Shown here: piece by piece, positions 31,459 to 39,934 of the stretch | Numbering within the stretch: the stretch's first letter is position 1 | Layout of the letters: each line of letters begins with the position of its first letter | From: JAJFJD01 sp965228425 | Lineage (GTDB): Bacteria; Pseudomonadota; Alphaproteobacteria; UBA8366 | Reading direction: 5' to 3' | DNA length: 64,000 bases | Assembly (NCBI GenBank): GCA_965228425.1 | Contig: OZ245815.1 | Location: forward strand, 806,001-870,000 | Made by a program: the position numbers and the translations under genes | The notes under the pieces: model-generated | The model's database searches: none | What the model was told of the DNA's origin: nothing | Seen by the model: only the letters and a program-made list of their open reading frames with translations

Positions 31459-31950
31459 TCAGCCGCCACCCTCCGGGTGCAGTTCGAATTCGCCCATGAT
31501 TTCCAGCACGGCGCCGCGCGGCAGTCCCGCGATACCCACCGCTGCCCGCGCGTGCTGACCGAACTCCGGCCCCCACAATTCGAAAAACAAGTCCGATGCG
31601 CCATCCATCACCACCATGTGGCGATCGAAATCCGGCGCGCCGTTCACCATGCCGTAGAGCCGGATCACGCGTTTGACGCGGTCGAGGTCTCCCACCGTTT
31701 CCTTGATCGAGGCCAGCATGCACAGGGCGGCGGATTTTGCGCAGAGATAGGCTTCCTCCTCGGTGACATCCGCGCCGACCTTGCCGTATTGCTTGATGCC
31801 GAGCGGCATCGCCTGCCTGCCGGTGCCGTGACCGGAGAGGAACAGGATGTTTCCCACCTGAACGCCGGACCGGCGGTTGGGTTTGGGATAGGGATGCGTG
31901 GGCGGAACTTCCAGGCCCATTTCATTCAGTTTGGCTTCGATCACACTCAC
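31459..31950 (-). CDS. RidA/YjgF/YER057c/UK114 family protein (1 of 2)
   Basis: 163 aa, slightly longer than the typical 130 because of an N-terminal MSVIEAKLNEMGLEVP extension. The core has VGNILFLSGHGTG, YLCAKSAALCMLASIKETVGDLDRV, GMVNGAPDFDRHMVVMDG and the ending AAVGIAGLPRGAVLEIMGEFEL. This longer type is common beside catabolic genes. RidA proper hydrolyses reactive enamine/imine intermediates. Activity is not certain for this subfamily, which may lack the substrate-binding Arg at its usual place. The GTG at 31950 follows GAGGGGA by seven bases. Confidence 0.9.
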   Translation of the reverse strand: MSVIEAKLNEMGLEVPPTHPYPKPNRRSGVQVGNILFLSGHGTGRQAMPLGIKQYGKVGADVTEEEAYLCAKSAALCMLASIKETVGDLDRVKRVIRLYGMVNGAPDFDRHMVVMDGASDLFFELWGPEFGQHARAAVGIAGLPRGAVLEIMGEFELHPEGGG

Positions 31951-32059
31951 AGCGGTTCCCCTCTCGGCTCATTGGATGGGTTGCAAAATCGGGACACGCC
32001 CATTGTCCGCCGGATGAAACGAATGGTCTAATCCACACCGCCGCTCGTCGACGCTTCCG

Positions 32060-33427
32060 CTACTGCCGGCGGCCGCTTGGTTCGGACGCCGAAGGTTTGA
32101 GCTTTTCCTTGGCGGCCTTGTGGCGCTTGTTCAATTCGCAAAGCTCGGTTTCCGCCGCCGCGATCTTTTGCCGAAGTTGGGCCAGTCGTGCCCGCGCCTT
32201 GGGTTCCGCGGCGACGCGCGCCCAGGCCTCCAAACAGACGTTTCGATCGGTCAGCGGTGCGGGTGATTGCGACGCCGGCGGCGCGGGGATCGCTTTCAGC
32301 GCGGCCGTGCGCCGGCGCACGGCGTCCTCCACCGATTTCAATTTTGCTTGTTGGGCCCGGAGTTTCGTCTGCACCGCGTCGACTTCCCGCCGCAGCCGCT
32401 CCGCCTGCGATTTTCCCTCGTCCACTTGCCGTTCCGCCAGGTCCCGTTGAATCTTCAACGCCTCGATCTCGGAGGTCAGCGTGCGGGCCGTCCGCGTCGA
32501 GGCGTCTTCCCGTCGGGCAACCTTTTCCGACACCCTCGCCAGTTCGGCCCGCCGGGTTTCGAGCGTGGTTTCGAGCGCCGTGAGCGTTTTGGTCACCCGG
32601 AGGAGTTCGGCTTTGGCCGCTTCGGTGCGCTTGGCCGCTGCGGCTTCCTGCCGAGTCAGTTTCTCCAGCTCCTTGCGGAGCGAGTCTCGGGTCGTGACCA
32701 TTGCCGCCGCCTCTCGGGCGTCCGCTTCGCGCGCTGTCTCCAGAAAGGTGCTTTTCCGGTCCACTTGATCGTCGAGCGCCGCGAGAGCCTTGCGCTTGTC
32801 CGCGATCTCCGTCGACACCGCCGCCAGTTCGGCCCGCCGTGCGCCGAGCGTGGTTTCGAGGGCGCCGAGCGTCTGTTTGATCCGAATAACGTCCGACGCG
32901 GCCGCTTCGGCCTGTATGCCGGCTTTGGTCTTTTTCGCCGAAAGGCTTTCCAGTTCTTTGCGGAGCGCCACCCGGGTCTTGACCAAGGCCGCCTTCTTTT
33001 CGGCGGCGGCCGCGCTCATCGTTTCCAAATGCGTCTTTTTCCGGCCGATTTCTACTTCGAGCGCGGTGAGCGCGCGGCGGGCCTTTGCGGACTCGGCCTT
33101 GGCCGCTTGAGCGGACGCTCGTGCGCGGTCGCGGCGTTTATGCAATTGCTCTATTTCGGTCGACAGCGGGGCACGTGTATCGGGTGAGTCCGCCCGCCGG
33201 GCAAGGCGGGCCTCGAGCGCGCGAACGGCCTCCCGCAGGGTGCGGTTCTCCCGCTCCAATGCGTCTGCTTTTCGCGTCAGGACCAGGCGTTCTTTTTCCC
33301 AGGGGGAGAGCGGTGTGGGTCGGTCCGATCGTTGATATGCGACGACACCGGCGACCGCCACCCCGACGATCAGCAGAATGAGCGCTGCTTCCGTCCAAAA
33401 GGGGGCAATTGATCTCTTCATCTTCAT
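32060..33427 (-). CDS. Single-pass membrane coiled-coil protein with 95-residue tandem duplication
   Basis: 455 aa. A short basic start, one transmembrane helix (about 12-32, EAALILLIVGVAVAGVVAY), then coiled coil almost to the end, so most of the protein should extend into the periplasm. Residues about 119-213 and 214-305 are an ungapped duplication: both copies have RKKTHLET/RKSTFLET, LRKEL at the same offset and TLGARRAELA/TLETRRAELA. A Pro-rich break (KAIPAPPASQSPAPL, near 365-380) precedes a C-terminal helix with two Cys (about 388 and 430). No family is recognised. An ATG at 33427 is preferred over the adjacent TTG. It has no operon partner. Confidence 0.75.
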   Translation of the reverse strand: MKMKRSIAPFWTEAALILLIVGVAVAGVVAYQRSDRPTPLSPWEKERLVLTRKADALERENRTLREAVRALEARLARRADSPDTRAPLSTEIEQLHKRRDRARASAQAAKAESAKARRALTALEVEIGRKKTHLETMSAAAAEKKAALVKTRVALRKELESLSAKKTKAGIQAEAAASDVIRIKQTLGALETTLGARRAELAAVSTEIADKRKALAALDDQVDRKSTFLETAREADAREAAAMVTTRDSLRKELEKLTRQEAAAAKRTEAAKAELLRVTKTLTALETTLETRRAELARVSEKVARREDASTRTARTLTSEIEALKIQRDLAERQVDEGKSQAERLRREVDAVQTKLRAQQAKLKSVEDAVRRRTAALKAIPAPPASQSPAPLTDRNVCLEAWARVAAEPKARARLAQLRQKIAAAETELCELNKRHKAAKEKLKPSASEPSGRRQ

Positions 33428-33970
33428 CAATGCCTTGGTCGACTATCGACGCGTCGTTCGATTTTTTCGCAAGGCCTCGCGCGAACCGCCTGTGTCTCCC
33501 GGTCCCAATGCCGGTGCCGGCCCCTTGCTCTTGCGGTCATGCGGCGGGGCGGCGGGGATGCGGTCGTTTGCCGGTCTTCCGGCCCCGCCATCGCGAAACC
33601 GTCACGCTGTCGCGCAAGACCGCTCGCTAAAAAACATGGTCCCACGGCAGCAAGATGGCAAACGATAGTGTGGAAAATGCGGACTAACCCGCCCATGCGG
33701 GCGGGCGAGAGAAGATTAGCCCGCGAGGCCCGTGAATCGGCTTCCTACCCGCTGACGGAGGAACGTCCGATTGCAAAATGCCGTCTGTCGCCGGAGCCTG
33801 CCATTGCGCGGCGCTGCTGCGCGGGTCTAGGGTATTCGTCCGGTATCGGCCGTCGGAGGCACTGCCTTCGCACTACGCTCGGCCGCCTCTGACGTTTTCC
33901 ATGCGTCCCTCCCGTGGCTTTGTTTCCACGCAGAATGCCCAACGACACACCGCAACGAACAGGCTGAGAC
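33428..33970. other. 543-bp gap without a recognisable gene
   Basis: Divergent intergenic region between the coiled-coil gene and the M14 peptidase gene. Short open frames on both strands look like noise (Arg/Pro-rich, no binding sites). One perfect 7-bp hairpin (CCCGCCC-ATGC-GGGCGGG) lies at 33688-33705, without a T-run. Promoters for both neighbours must lie here, but none is clear. Confidence 0.5.
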
Positions 33971-36475
33971 ATGACACAGGGTGCCACCATTCCAAGTCCG
34001 AGAGATCACCTGGGATTCGACGTGGGCGACGACCGCAAGCTGGCCGATTGGCCGGAGATCGTCGCGTATTTCGAATTGCTCGCGAATTCCTCGGACCGGG
34101 TGCAGCTTTCCGAACTGGGCAAGTCGACCGAGGGCGTACCGCTGATCATGGCGGTCATCTCCGCGCCGGAAACGATCGCGTCGCTCGACCGCTATCGCGA
34201 AATCCAGGCGAAGCTGGCGGACCCGCGCACCATCACGGATGGCGACGAAGCGGAAAGCCTGATTGCGGCGGGTAAGACGGTCGTCCTGATCACCTGCTCC
34301 ATCCACGCCACCGAGGTGGGCGCGACCCAGATGTCGATGCGCGTCGGGCATCGGTTGGCCGCGAGCGACGACGCGGCGGTAAGCGAGATCCTCGACAACG
34401 TCATTTTTCTGCTTGTGCCCTGCTTGAATCCCGACGGCCTCACGATGGTCAAGAATTGGTACGACAGCACGCTCGGCACCTATTACGAAGGGGTCAATCC
34501 GCCCTTCCTCTACAACACGTATACCGGCCACGATAACAACCGCGATTGGTTCATGTTTACCCAGGCCGAAACCCGGCTGGCGGTCGAGCACTGTCACAAC
34601 GCCTGGCATCCGCACATCGTGTTCGACATGCACCAGACGCGGCAGGACGGCATGCGCTTGATCCTGCCGCCGTTCATCGACCCGATCGATCCGAACGTGC
34701 ACCCGATCCTGCAGGCCAACATCGCCATGATGGGCTCCGCGATGGCGGCGGAACTCACGGCGCAGGGCAAGGCGGGTGTCGGCATCAACGTGACCTACGA
34801 CATCTATAGCCCGAGCCGCGCCTACCAGCATTATCACGGCGGCGTCCGTATCCTGTCCGAAGCCGCCAGCGTCCGAATTGCGACGCCGGTCGACCTTCAG
34901 GTGAGCGACCTGACCACGGCGCGCGGCGCCGATCCGTTCCAGCGTGTGTGGAGTCATCCCAAGCCTTGGCAGGGCGGGCGCTGGACCCTGCGGGACATCG
35001 TCGACTACGACGATGCCGCCGTCATGGCGTGCCTCGGCAATGCCGCCCGGTATCGCGAGATGTGGCTGCGGAGTTTTCATGCGATCGGCGTGGATGCGGT
35101 GGCGAAACAACAGGGTCCGGCCGCCTATCTGGTGCCGCAGGCGCAGCGGGATCCGGTGACGGCGGCGGAACTGCTGGAGATACTCGATTTCGCCGCGGTG
35201 GAAATGGAGGCGTCGACCGCGAAATTCATCGCCGACGGGGTCACCTATCCGGCGGGAACGCGGATCATCCGGTTGGCGCAGCCCTATGGCGCCTTCGCCA
35301 AGACCATGCTGGGGAACGATCCGTATCCCGAGCTGACGCATTACGAGGGCGGGCCGCCGGTGCAACCCTATGACAATACGGCCCATAGCCTGCCGCTGCA
35401 GATGGGCGTGTCGGTGGTCGAAGTGCAGGAACCATTCGACGCCAAGACGAAACCGTTGACCGCGCCATTCCGGCCGAAGGGCAAGGTGGCGGCGCGCGGG
35501 AAGGGGAAGACGGCCGCCTATATTCTCGGCTGCGAAACGAACGCCGCGTATAAGGCGGTGTTCCGGTTGCTGGCGGATAAGGTGGCGGTTTCGCGCACGA
35601 CCGACGCGCTGGAGATCGGCGGTGAGCGATTCGCGCCGGGCGCCTTTATCGTCAAGGGCGGCGGGAAGCGGGACGCGTTGGTCGAAAAAATCGCCAAGGC
35701 GGAATCGATCACGGTGGCATCCGTCGGCGCGGCCCCGAAGGGACGACTATCGAAACTGACCGCCCCCAGGGTCGGGCTTTACAAGAGCTACGTCCCGACC
35801 GCCGAGGAAGGCTGGGCGCGCTTCGTCTTCGATGAGTATGGGTTGCCGTATGAAACGCTGGTCGATCGCGATGTCCGGCAGGGCGATCTTAGGGACCGTT
35901 TCGACGTGATCCTGCTGCCGCATCAAAATCCGGCGGAAATCTACGATGGGCAGAGTGTGAAAGAGTACCCGGCCGACCTTGCGGGCGGTCTGGGGGACGC
36001 GGGGGCGAAGGCGCTGCGGGCCTTCGTCGAAGCGGGCGGTACGCTCGTCGCGTGGGACGGTGCTGCGCAATACGCGGCCCGGCATCTCGACCTGCGCGTG
36101 CGCGATGCGCTCGACGGCGTTCCGGTGTCCGATTTCTACGCACGCGGCAGCATGCTTCGGGTCTTGTTGGACACCCGCCATCCCATCGCCTATGGCATGC
36201 CGGAACGCGGCGTCGTTTTGTTCTCCGGCCAAAATGCGCCCGCCTTCGACGTGATGGCGGGCGATGCGGTCGCGGTGTATCCGCCGCACGACCCGCTGTT
36301 GAGCGGTTGGTTGATGGGGCACGGGAAATTGGCCGACAAGGCGGCGCTCGCCTGCCTCCCGGTCGGTGCCGGCAGCGTGGTGCTGATGGGATTCCGCGTC
36401 CATTTCCGCGCCCAGGCGCGGGGGACATACAAGCTGTTGTTCAACGCAATCCTGAACGGCGCGGCCTCGGGATAA
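33971..36475 (+). CDS. M14 family zinc carboxypeptidase with C-terminal GATase1-like domain
   Basis: 834 aa. The M14 domain covers about 25-370: zinc ligands in SIHATEVGAT (HxxE) and the later His in FDMHQTRQDG, with substrate-binding Asn-Arg in DNNRDWFMF. Possible catalytic Glu is in ILSEAASVR. The second half (about 440-834) includes a Rossmann-like, glutamine-amidotransferase-type segment: PRVGLYKSYVPTAEEGW, FDVILLPHQNP and LRAFVEAGGTLVAWDG. The same pairing occurs in large bacterial M14 proteins. There is no signal peptide, so it may be cytoplasmic, although such homologues are often secreted. The start ATG at 33971 follows an AACAGGCTGAGAC context without a strong binding site. Confidence 0.88.
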   Translation: MTQGATIPSPRDHLGFDVGDDRKLADWPEIVAYFELLANSSDRVQLSELGKSTEGVPLIMAVISAPETIASLDRYREIQAKLADPRTITDGDEAESLIAAGKTVVLITCSIHATEVGATQMSMRVGHRLAASDDAAVSEILDNVIFLLVPCLNPDGLTMVKNWYDSTLGTYYEGVNPPFLYNTYTGHDNNRDWFMFTQAETRLAVEHCHNAWHPHIVFDMHQTRQDGMRLILPPFIDPIDPNVHPILQANIAMMGSAMAAELTAQGKAGVGINVTYDIYSPSRAYQHYHGGVRILSEAASVRIATPVDLQVSDLTTARGADPFQRVWSHPKPWQGGRWTLRDIVDYDDAAVMACLGNAARYREMWLRSFHAIGVDAVAKQQGPAAYLVPQAQRDPVTAAELLEILDFAAVEMEASTAKFIADGVTYPAGTRIIRLAQPYGAFAKTMLGNDPYPELTHYEGGPPVQPYDNTAHSLPLQMGVSVVEVQEPFDAKTKPLTAPFRPKGKVAARGKGKTAAYILGCETNAAYKAVFRLLADKVAVSRTTDALEIGGERFAPGAFIVKGGGKRDALVEKIAKAESITVASVGAAPKGRLSKLTAPRVGLYKSYVPTAEEGWARFVFDEYGLPYETLVDRDVRQGDLRDRFDVILLPHQNPAEIYDGQSVKEYPADLAGGLGDAGAKALRAFVEAGGTLVAWDGAAQYAARHLDLRVRDALDGVPVSDFYARGSMLRVLLDTRHPIAYGMPERGVVLFSGQNAPAFDVMAGDAVAVYPPHDPLLSGWLMGHGKLADKAALACLPVGAGSVVLMGFRVHFRAQARGTYKLLFNAILNGAASG

Positions 36476-36495
36476 CCGCGCCCGCGGGGCGGAGG

Positions 36496-37344
36496 CTAGA
36501 ACGCCTTCACCGCCAGGACGTCGCAGGGGGGTGCGCGCAACAGGTCTTCGGCGACGCTGCCGAGAAAGGCATGGGCGATGCCCGTCCGACCGTGCGTCCC
36601 CATGACCACGAGATCCGGTTTCAGCCGGCGCGCTTGATCGAAGATCACCTCCCGTACCGTACCCTGTTTCATGATCCGCTCGAATCCGGCGGCCTTGTCG
36701 TCCAGGCTGGCGAGGAATGTGCTCATCTCCTCGTCCATCATTTTTTCGAACTTTACCTCGTGCAGTTGCGCGACCTGCCGCTTGGTGTCGTGACCGTAGA
36801 GGAATCCTTCGAAGGGTACGCCGTAGGCGTGAACGAGATGGAACTCGCCGCTCGGCACGAAGCGGACCGCGAACTCGACGGCGCGACGGGAATGGACCGA
36901 AAAGTCGACCCCCACGATGACCCGCTGGTAGGGCCGGATCACCCGGTCTTTGGCCAACAACACCGGGACTCCGCCGGCGCGGATGATCCGTTCGGCGGTG
37001 GTGCCGCGAAACCGGTCCTTGAAAGCGTCTTCGCGATGCATGCCGAGAATGACCAATTCGGCCTCGATCTTTTCCGACATTTCCAGGATATCGGCATGGG
37101 CCCGGCCGCTGACAACTTCGATCGAAATTCGGTCCCGGTTGCCCGCTGCCAGTTTGTCGACATGTTCGTCGATCGCCTGCTTGGCCGCGTCTTCGTGTGC
37201 ATCGGCGAGAGCGGCCGGCAACTCGTCGTCGATGACATGCATGATGGTCAGGGAGGCGTCGTGTTCCTGCGCCAGCATCACGGCGCGTTCGACGGCGCGG
37301 TCGGATCGGGCGGAGAGATCCGTCGCCATCAAAAATTTCTTCAT
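36496..37344 (-). CDS. Universal stress protein, tandem UspA domains
   Basis: 282 aa with two UspA domains (1-135 and 140-282). The second has the complete ATP-binding motif G-x2-G-x9-G-S (GTHGRTGIAHAFLGS). The first has MHRED in place of G-x2-G, so it probably does not bind ATP in the same way. Opening motifs FLMATDLSARSDRAVERA and RVIVGVDFSVHSRRAVEFA are standard. It is convergent with the M14 peptidase gene (20 bp apart). Cytoplasmic stress role by family; the trigger is unknown. Confidence 0.93.
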   Translation of the reverse strand: MKKFLMATDLSARSDRAVERAVMLAQEHDASLTIMHVIDDELPAALADAHEDAAKQAIDEHVDKLAAGNRDRISIEVVSGRAHADILEMSEKIEAELVILGMHREDAFKDRFRGTTAERIIRAGGVPVLLAKDRVIRPYQRVIVGVDFSVHSRRAVEFAVRFVPSGEFHLVHAYGVPFEGFLYGHDTKRQVAQLHEVKFEKMMDEEMSTFLASLDDKAAGFERIMKQGTVREVIFDQARRLKPDLVVMGTHGRTGIAHAFLGSVAEDLLRAPPCDVLAVKAF

Positions 37345-37503
37345 CTGCGCGACTTCCTTTCAAGCCGGTTGGGCTTCCGGTCGAGACGAAATGGTAGACC
37401 TGTGTAACCGTCGTCCTGACGATCCACATTGATCCTAATCAGACTCATTTCAACCATGTTGAGCGGGATTCTCTTTCACTCAAGAGCAATAAGTGACCGT
37501 CGG

Positions 37504-38187
37504 CTATGCGGCGGCGGGCAGCACGTCGGCCAATGCGGTGCGCGCCTCGACCAATCGTTTCAGCGCCATTTTGCGTTTCTTGTCGCTGAAGCGGTCGGCA
37601 AGCCCCGATACGACCATCGCACCGGCCAGCATGCCGGATTTCGTTGTAACCGGAACCGCGACCGACGCGGTGAACGGGTCCCGCCCGACGGCCGAGTAGA
37701 ACCCGTCCTTTCGGATCTTGTCGTAGATAGGACCTTTGGAGCCTGCCTGCGCCAGCAGCACATTGCCGACGACGCCGTCCTTCAAGGGCAGTCGGGCGCC
37801 TTCTTCGACCACATGCCGGATCGCGTGTTTGGAATCTTCCCGGAACAGGCAGACGCGTGCGCCGCCGTCCCGGATGTAGAAGGAGGCACTTTCGCCGGTT
37901 TCGTCCCGCAATTGCTTTAGCAGCGGCCGAATCGTCTCCGCCAGGCTGAACTGCGTCCGCAGTACCTGCGCGAGCTGTTCGACCTGTGAGCCTATGAAAT
38001 AACGGCCTTGGGGGTCCCGGCGCAGATAGCTGCGGCCCTCCAGCGTTGCACAGAGGCGGACGACAGTGCTCATGTTGATACCGGTCGCGGCGGATATCTG
38101 CGTTACCGACAGGCCATCCTCGCGCCCCAGAAAGAGGTCCAGGATGTCGAGAGCCTTGGTCACCGTTCCTGAGATTCGCGACGCCAT
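37504..38187 (-). CDS. IclR family transcriptional regulator
   Basis: 227 aa: winged helix-turn-helix (about 8-65, LSVTQISAATGINMSTVVRL then GRSYLRRDPQGRYFIG) and an IclR ligand-binding domain (about 80-225, with DETGESASFYIRDG and SVAVPVTTKSGMLAGAMVVSG). The ATG at 38187 has AGAGGA eight bases upstream. It is divergent from the carboxyltransferase gene at 38383. The shared 195-bp region holds three alternately oriented TTGCC half-sites that could be its operator, so it probably controls that gene and itself. The ligand is unknown. Confidence 0.93.
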   Translation of the reverse strand: MASRISGTVTKALDILDLFLGREDGLSVTQISAATGINMSTVVRLCATLEGRSYLRRDPQGRYFIGSQVEQLAQVLRTQFSLAETIRPLLKQLRDETGESASFYIRDGGARVCLFREDSKHAIRHVVEEGARLPLKDGVVGNVLLAQAGSKGPIYDKIRKDGFYSAVGRDPFTASVAVPVTTKSGMLAGAMVVSGLADRFSDKKRKMALKRLVEARTALADVLPAAA

Positions 38188-38251
38188 GCGAACAATCCTC
38201 TAGCCTGTCTTGCGCCAAATTTGCGCGGCCGACAGCCTCGCCGCCGTCCGG

Positions 38252-38280
38252 TTGACAGCGTTTGTGAAACCTCTTAGACA
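38252..38280 (+). promoter_or_regulatory. Predicted promoter for the carboxyltransferase gene
   Basis: TTGACA (38252-38257) and TAGACA (38275-38280) are spaced by 17 bases. The start codon is about 100 bases downstream, which places the operator-like half-sites (38301-38327) just past the transcription start. Confidence 0.45.
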
Positions 38281-38300
38281 ATGCCATAATTCACCGTTAG

Positions 38301-38327
38301 TTGCCAATATGGCAAATTTGAATTGCC
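38301..38327. promoter_or_regulatory. Operator-like triple inverted half-site (IclR candidate)
   Basis: TTGCC at 38301-38305, GGCAA at 38311-38315 and TTGCC at 38323-38327 form two overlapping inverted repeats with 5- and 7-base spacers. They sit between the divergent iclR-type and carboxyltransferase genes, downstream of the predicted promoter, a position suited to repression. Confidence 0.5.
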
Positions 38328-38382
38328 GAATTTCATAGACTTCACGCCGTAGGGGCGGGAGCGCACCCGGGGAGTACAAGCC

Positions 38383-39918
38383 GTGGCCCATGATGAGATA
38401 TTGAGCGAATTGGATCGCCGCCGTGAAGCCGCCGCCGCGATGGGCGGCAAAGAAAAGCTTGCCAGGAAGAAGGAACGCGGCGATTTGAACGCCCAGGAGC
38501 GGCTCGATACGCTGATCGACCCCGGCACTTTCATCGAAACCGGCTTGTTGGGCGCGTCCGGCATGTTTCCGGAAGACGAAGCCAAGACCCCGCGCGACGG
38601 GAAAATCGTCGGCTTCGCGCAGATCGACGGCCGGGATGTGGGCGTTGTGGTCAACGACTTCACCGTCAAGGGCGCGTCCACAAGTGCGACCAACTCCAAG
38701 AAGATGGGCCATGTCCGGCGGGTGACCACGGAAAAGGGCATGCCCTTCGTCCATGTAGGCGAATCCACCGGCGCGCGCCTGCCCGACGCGATGGGCTCCC
38801 GCGGCATGGGTCTGCTGCTCGGCAACGACACCACGCAGTTCCGCCGCACGCGCGAAAACCCTTGGGTTGCCGCCGCGTTGGGCACGTCGTTCGGGTCGTC
38901 GGCGTGGCTTTGCTGCATTTCCGATTTCGCGGTCATGCGCAAGGGGTCGGTGATGTCGGTCTCCAGCCCCGGCCTGGTGTCCATGGCCATCGGCGAGAAG
39001 GTCGACGTGGAAGAGCTGGGCGGTTGGCGGCTTCATGCGCAGACGACCGGCCTGATCGACCGTTTCGTCGACACCGACGAGGAGGCGCTGCAGGAAATCC
39101 GCACCTTCCTGAGCTACATGCCGAGCCATAACGGCGAACTCCCGCCGGAGGTCGAATACGATCCGGCGACGGAGTCGGACCAGGATCAAATTCTCGATGT
39201 CCTCCCGGAAAAGCGGACACAGGTCTACGACATGCGCAAGATCATCGAGGTCTTCGCGGACAAGGGCAGCGTCTTCGAATTGAAGCCGCGGTTCGGCCGG
39301 GCGGCGGTGGTCGCCTTGGCCCGTCTCGGCGGCAAGTCCATCGGGATCATCGCGAACAATCCGTTGATCGGCGGCGGCGCCCTGTCCGCCGAAGCGTGCC
39401 GCAAGATCATCGACTTCCAGGTGATGTGCGACAGCTTCAACATCCCGCTCGTCCGGTTCATGGACACCCCCGGTTTCGTCGTCGGCACGAATGCCGAGAA
39501 GAAGGGCGCGCCCGGATGGATCATGAACTTCATGAATTCCACCTGCCTGGTCAGCGTGCCGAGCATCACCGTCATCGTCCGCAAGGCCTATGGCCGCGCC
39601 TATGTCGCTATGGGCGGCGGGCGGCATAACGAGGAAATGATCGCCTGGCCGAGTGCCGAGGTGAGTTTCATGGATCCCGGCTTCGCAACGACGATTGTGC
39701 ACGGGCTATCGCCGGACGACGACGGCTTCGAGGAAGCCTTCGAAAACATCCATAAGAATATCGGCCCGTGGGACATGGCGACGATCTATTCGTTGCAGAA
39801 CATCGTCAAACCGCAGGAGACGCGGAACTACATCATGCGCATGCTCGATATCTATCGCTCGCGGAAGGGCGGCGGTGTCGGCGAGCATGCGATGAAGAAC
39901 TGGCCCACGAGCTATTAG
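38383..39918 (+). CDS. Acyl-CoA carboxylase beta-type carboxyltransferase
   Basis: 511 aa biotin-dependent carboxyltransferase with N- and C-terminal crotonase-like halves. Visible motifs: GKEKLARKKERGDLNAQERLD, GESTGARLPDAMGSRGMG, GGKSIGIIANNPLIGGGALS, VRFMDTPGFVVGT and GRAYVAMGGGRHNEEM. Homologues are beta subunits of propionyl-, methylcrotonyl- or geranyl-CoA carboxylases or of decarboxylases. No biotin carboxylase or BCCP gene is adjacent, so the partner must lie elsewhere. Starts with GTG at 38383, nine bases after GGGGAG. Divergent from the IclR gene; convergent with the CaiB gene. Confidence 0.9.
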   Translation: MAHDEILSELDRRREAAAAMGGKEKLARKKERGDLNAQERLDTLIDPGTFIETGLLGASGMFPEDEAKTPRDGKIVGFAQIDGRDVGVVVNDFTVKGASTSATNSKKMGHVRRVTTEKGMPFVHVGESTGARLPDAMGSRGMGLLLGNDTTQFRRTRENPWVAAALGTSFGSSAWLCCISDFAVMRKGSVMSVSSPGLVSMAIGEKVDVEELGGWRLHAQTTGLIDRFVDTDEEALQEIRTFLSYMPSHNGELPPEVEYDPATESDQDQILDVLPEKRTQVYDMRKIIEVFADKGSVFELKPRFGRAAVVALARLGGKSIGIIANNPLIGGGALSAEACRKIIDFQVMCDSFNIPLVRFMDTPGFVVGTNAEKKGAPGWIMNFMNSTCLVSVPSITVIVRKAYGRAYVAMGGGRHNEEMIAWPSAEVSFMDPGFATTIVHGLSPDDDGFEEAFENIHKNIGPWDMATIYSLQNIVKPQETRNYIMRMLDIYRSRKGGGVGEHAMKNWPTSY

Positions 39919-39934
39919 GCGTCGGGTCGGGCCG

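Noticed and set aside
33688..33705. Perfect GC-rich hairpin CCCGCCC-ATGC-GGGCGGG as a terminator
   Set aside because: No T-run follows on either strand, and it lies upstream of the divergent genes, not after a stop codon.
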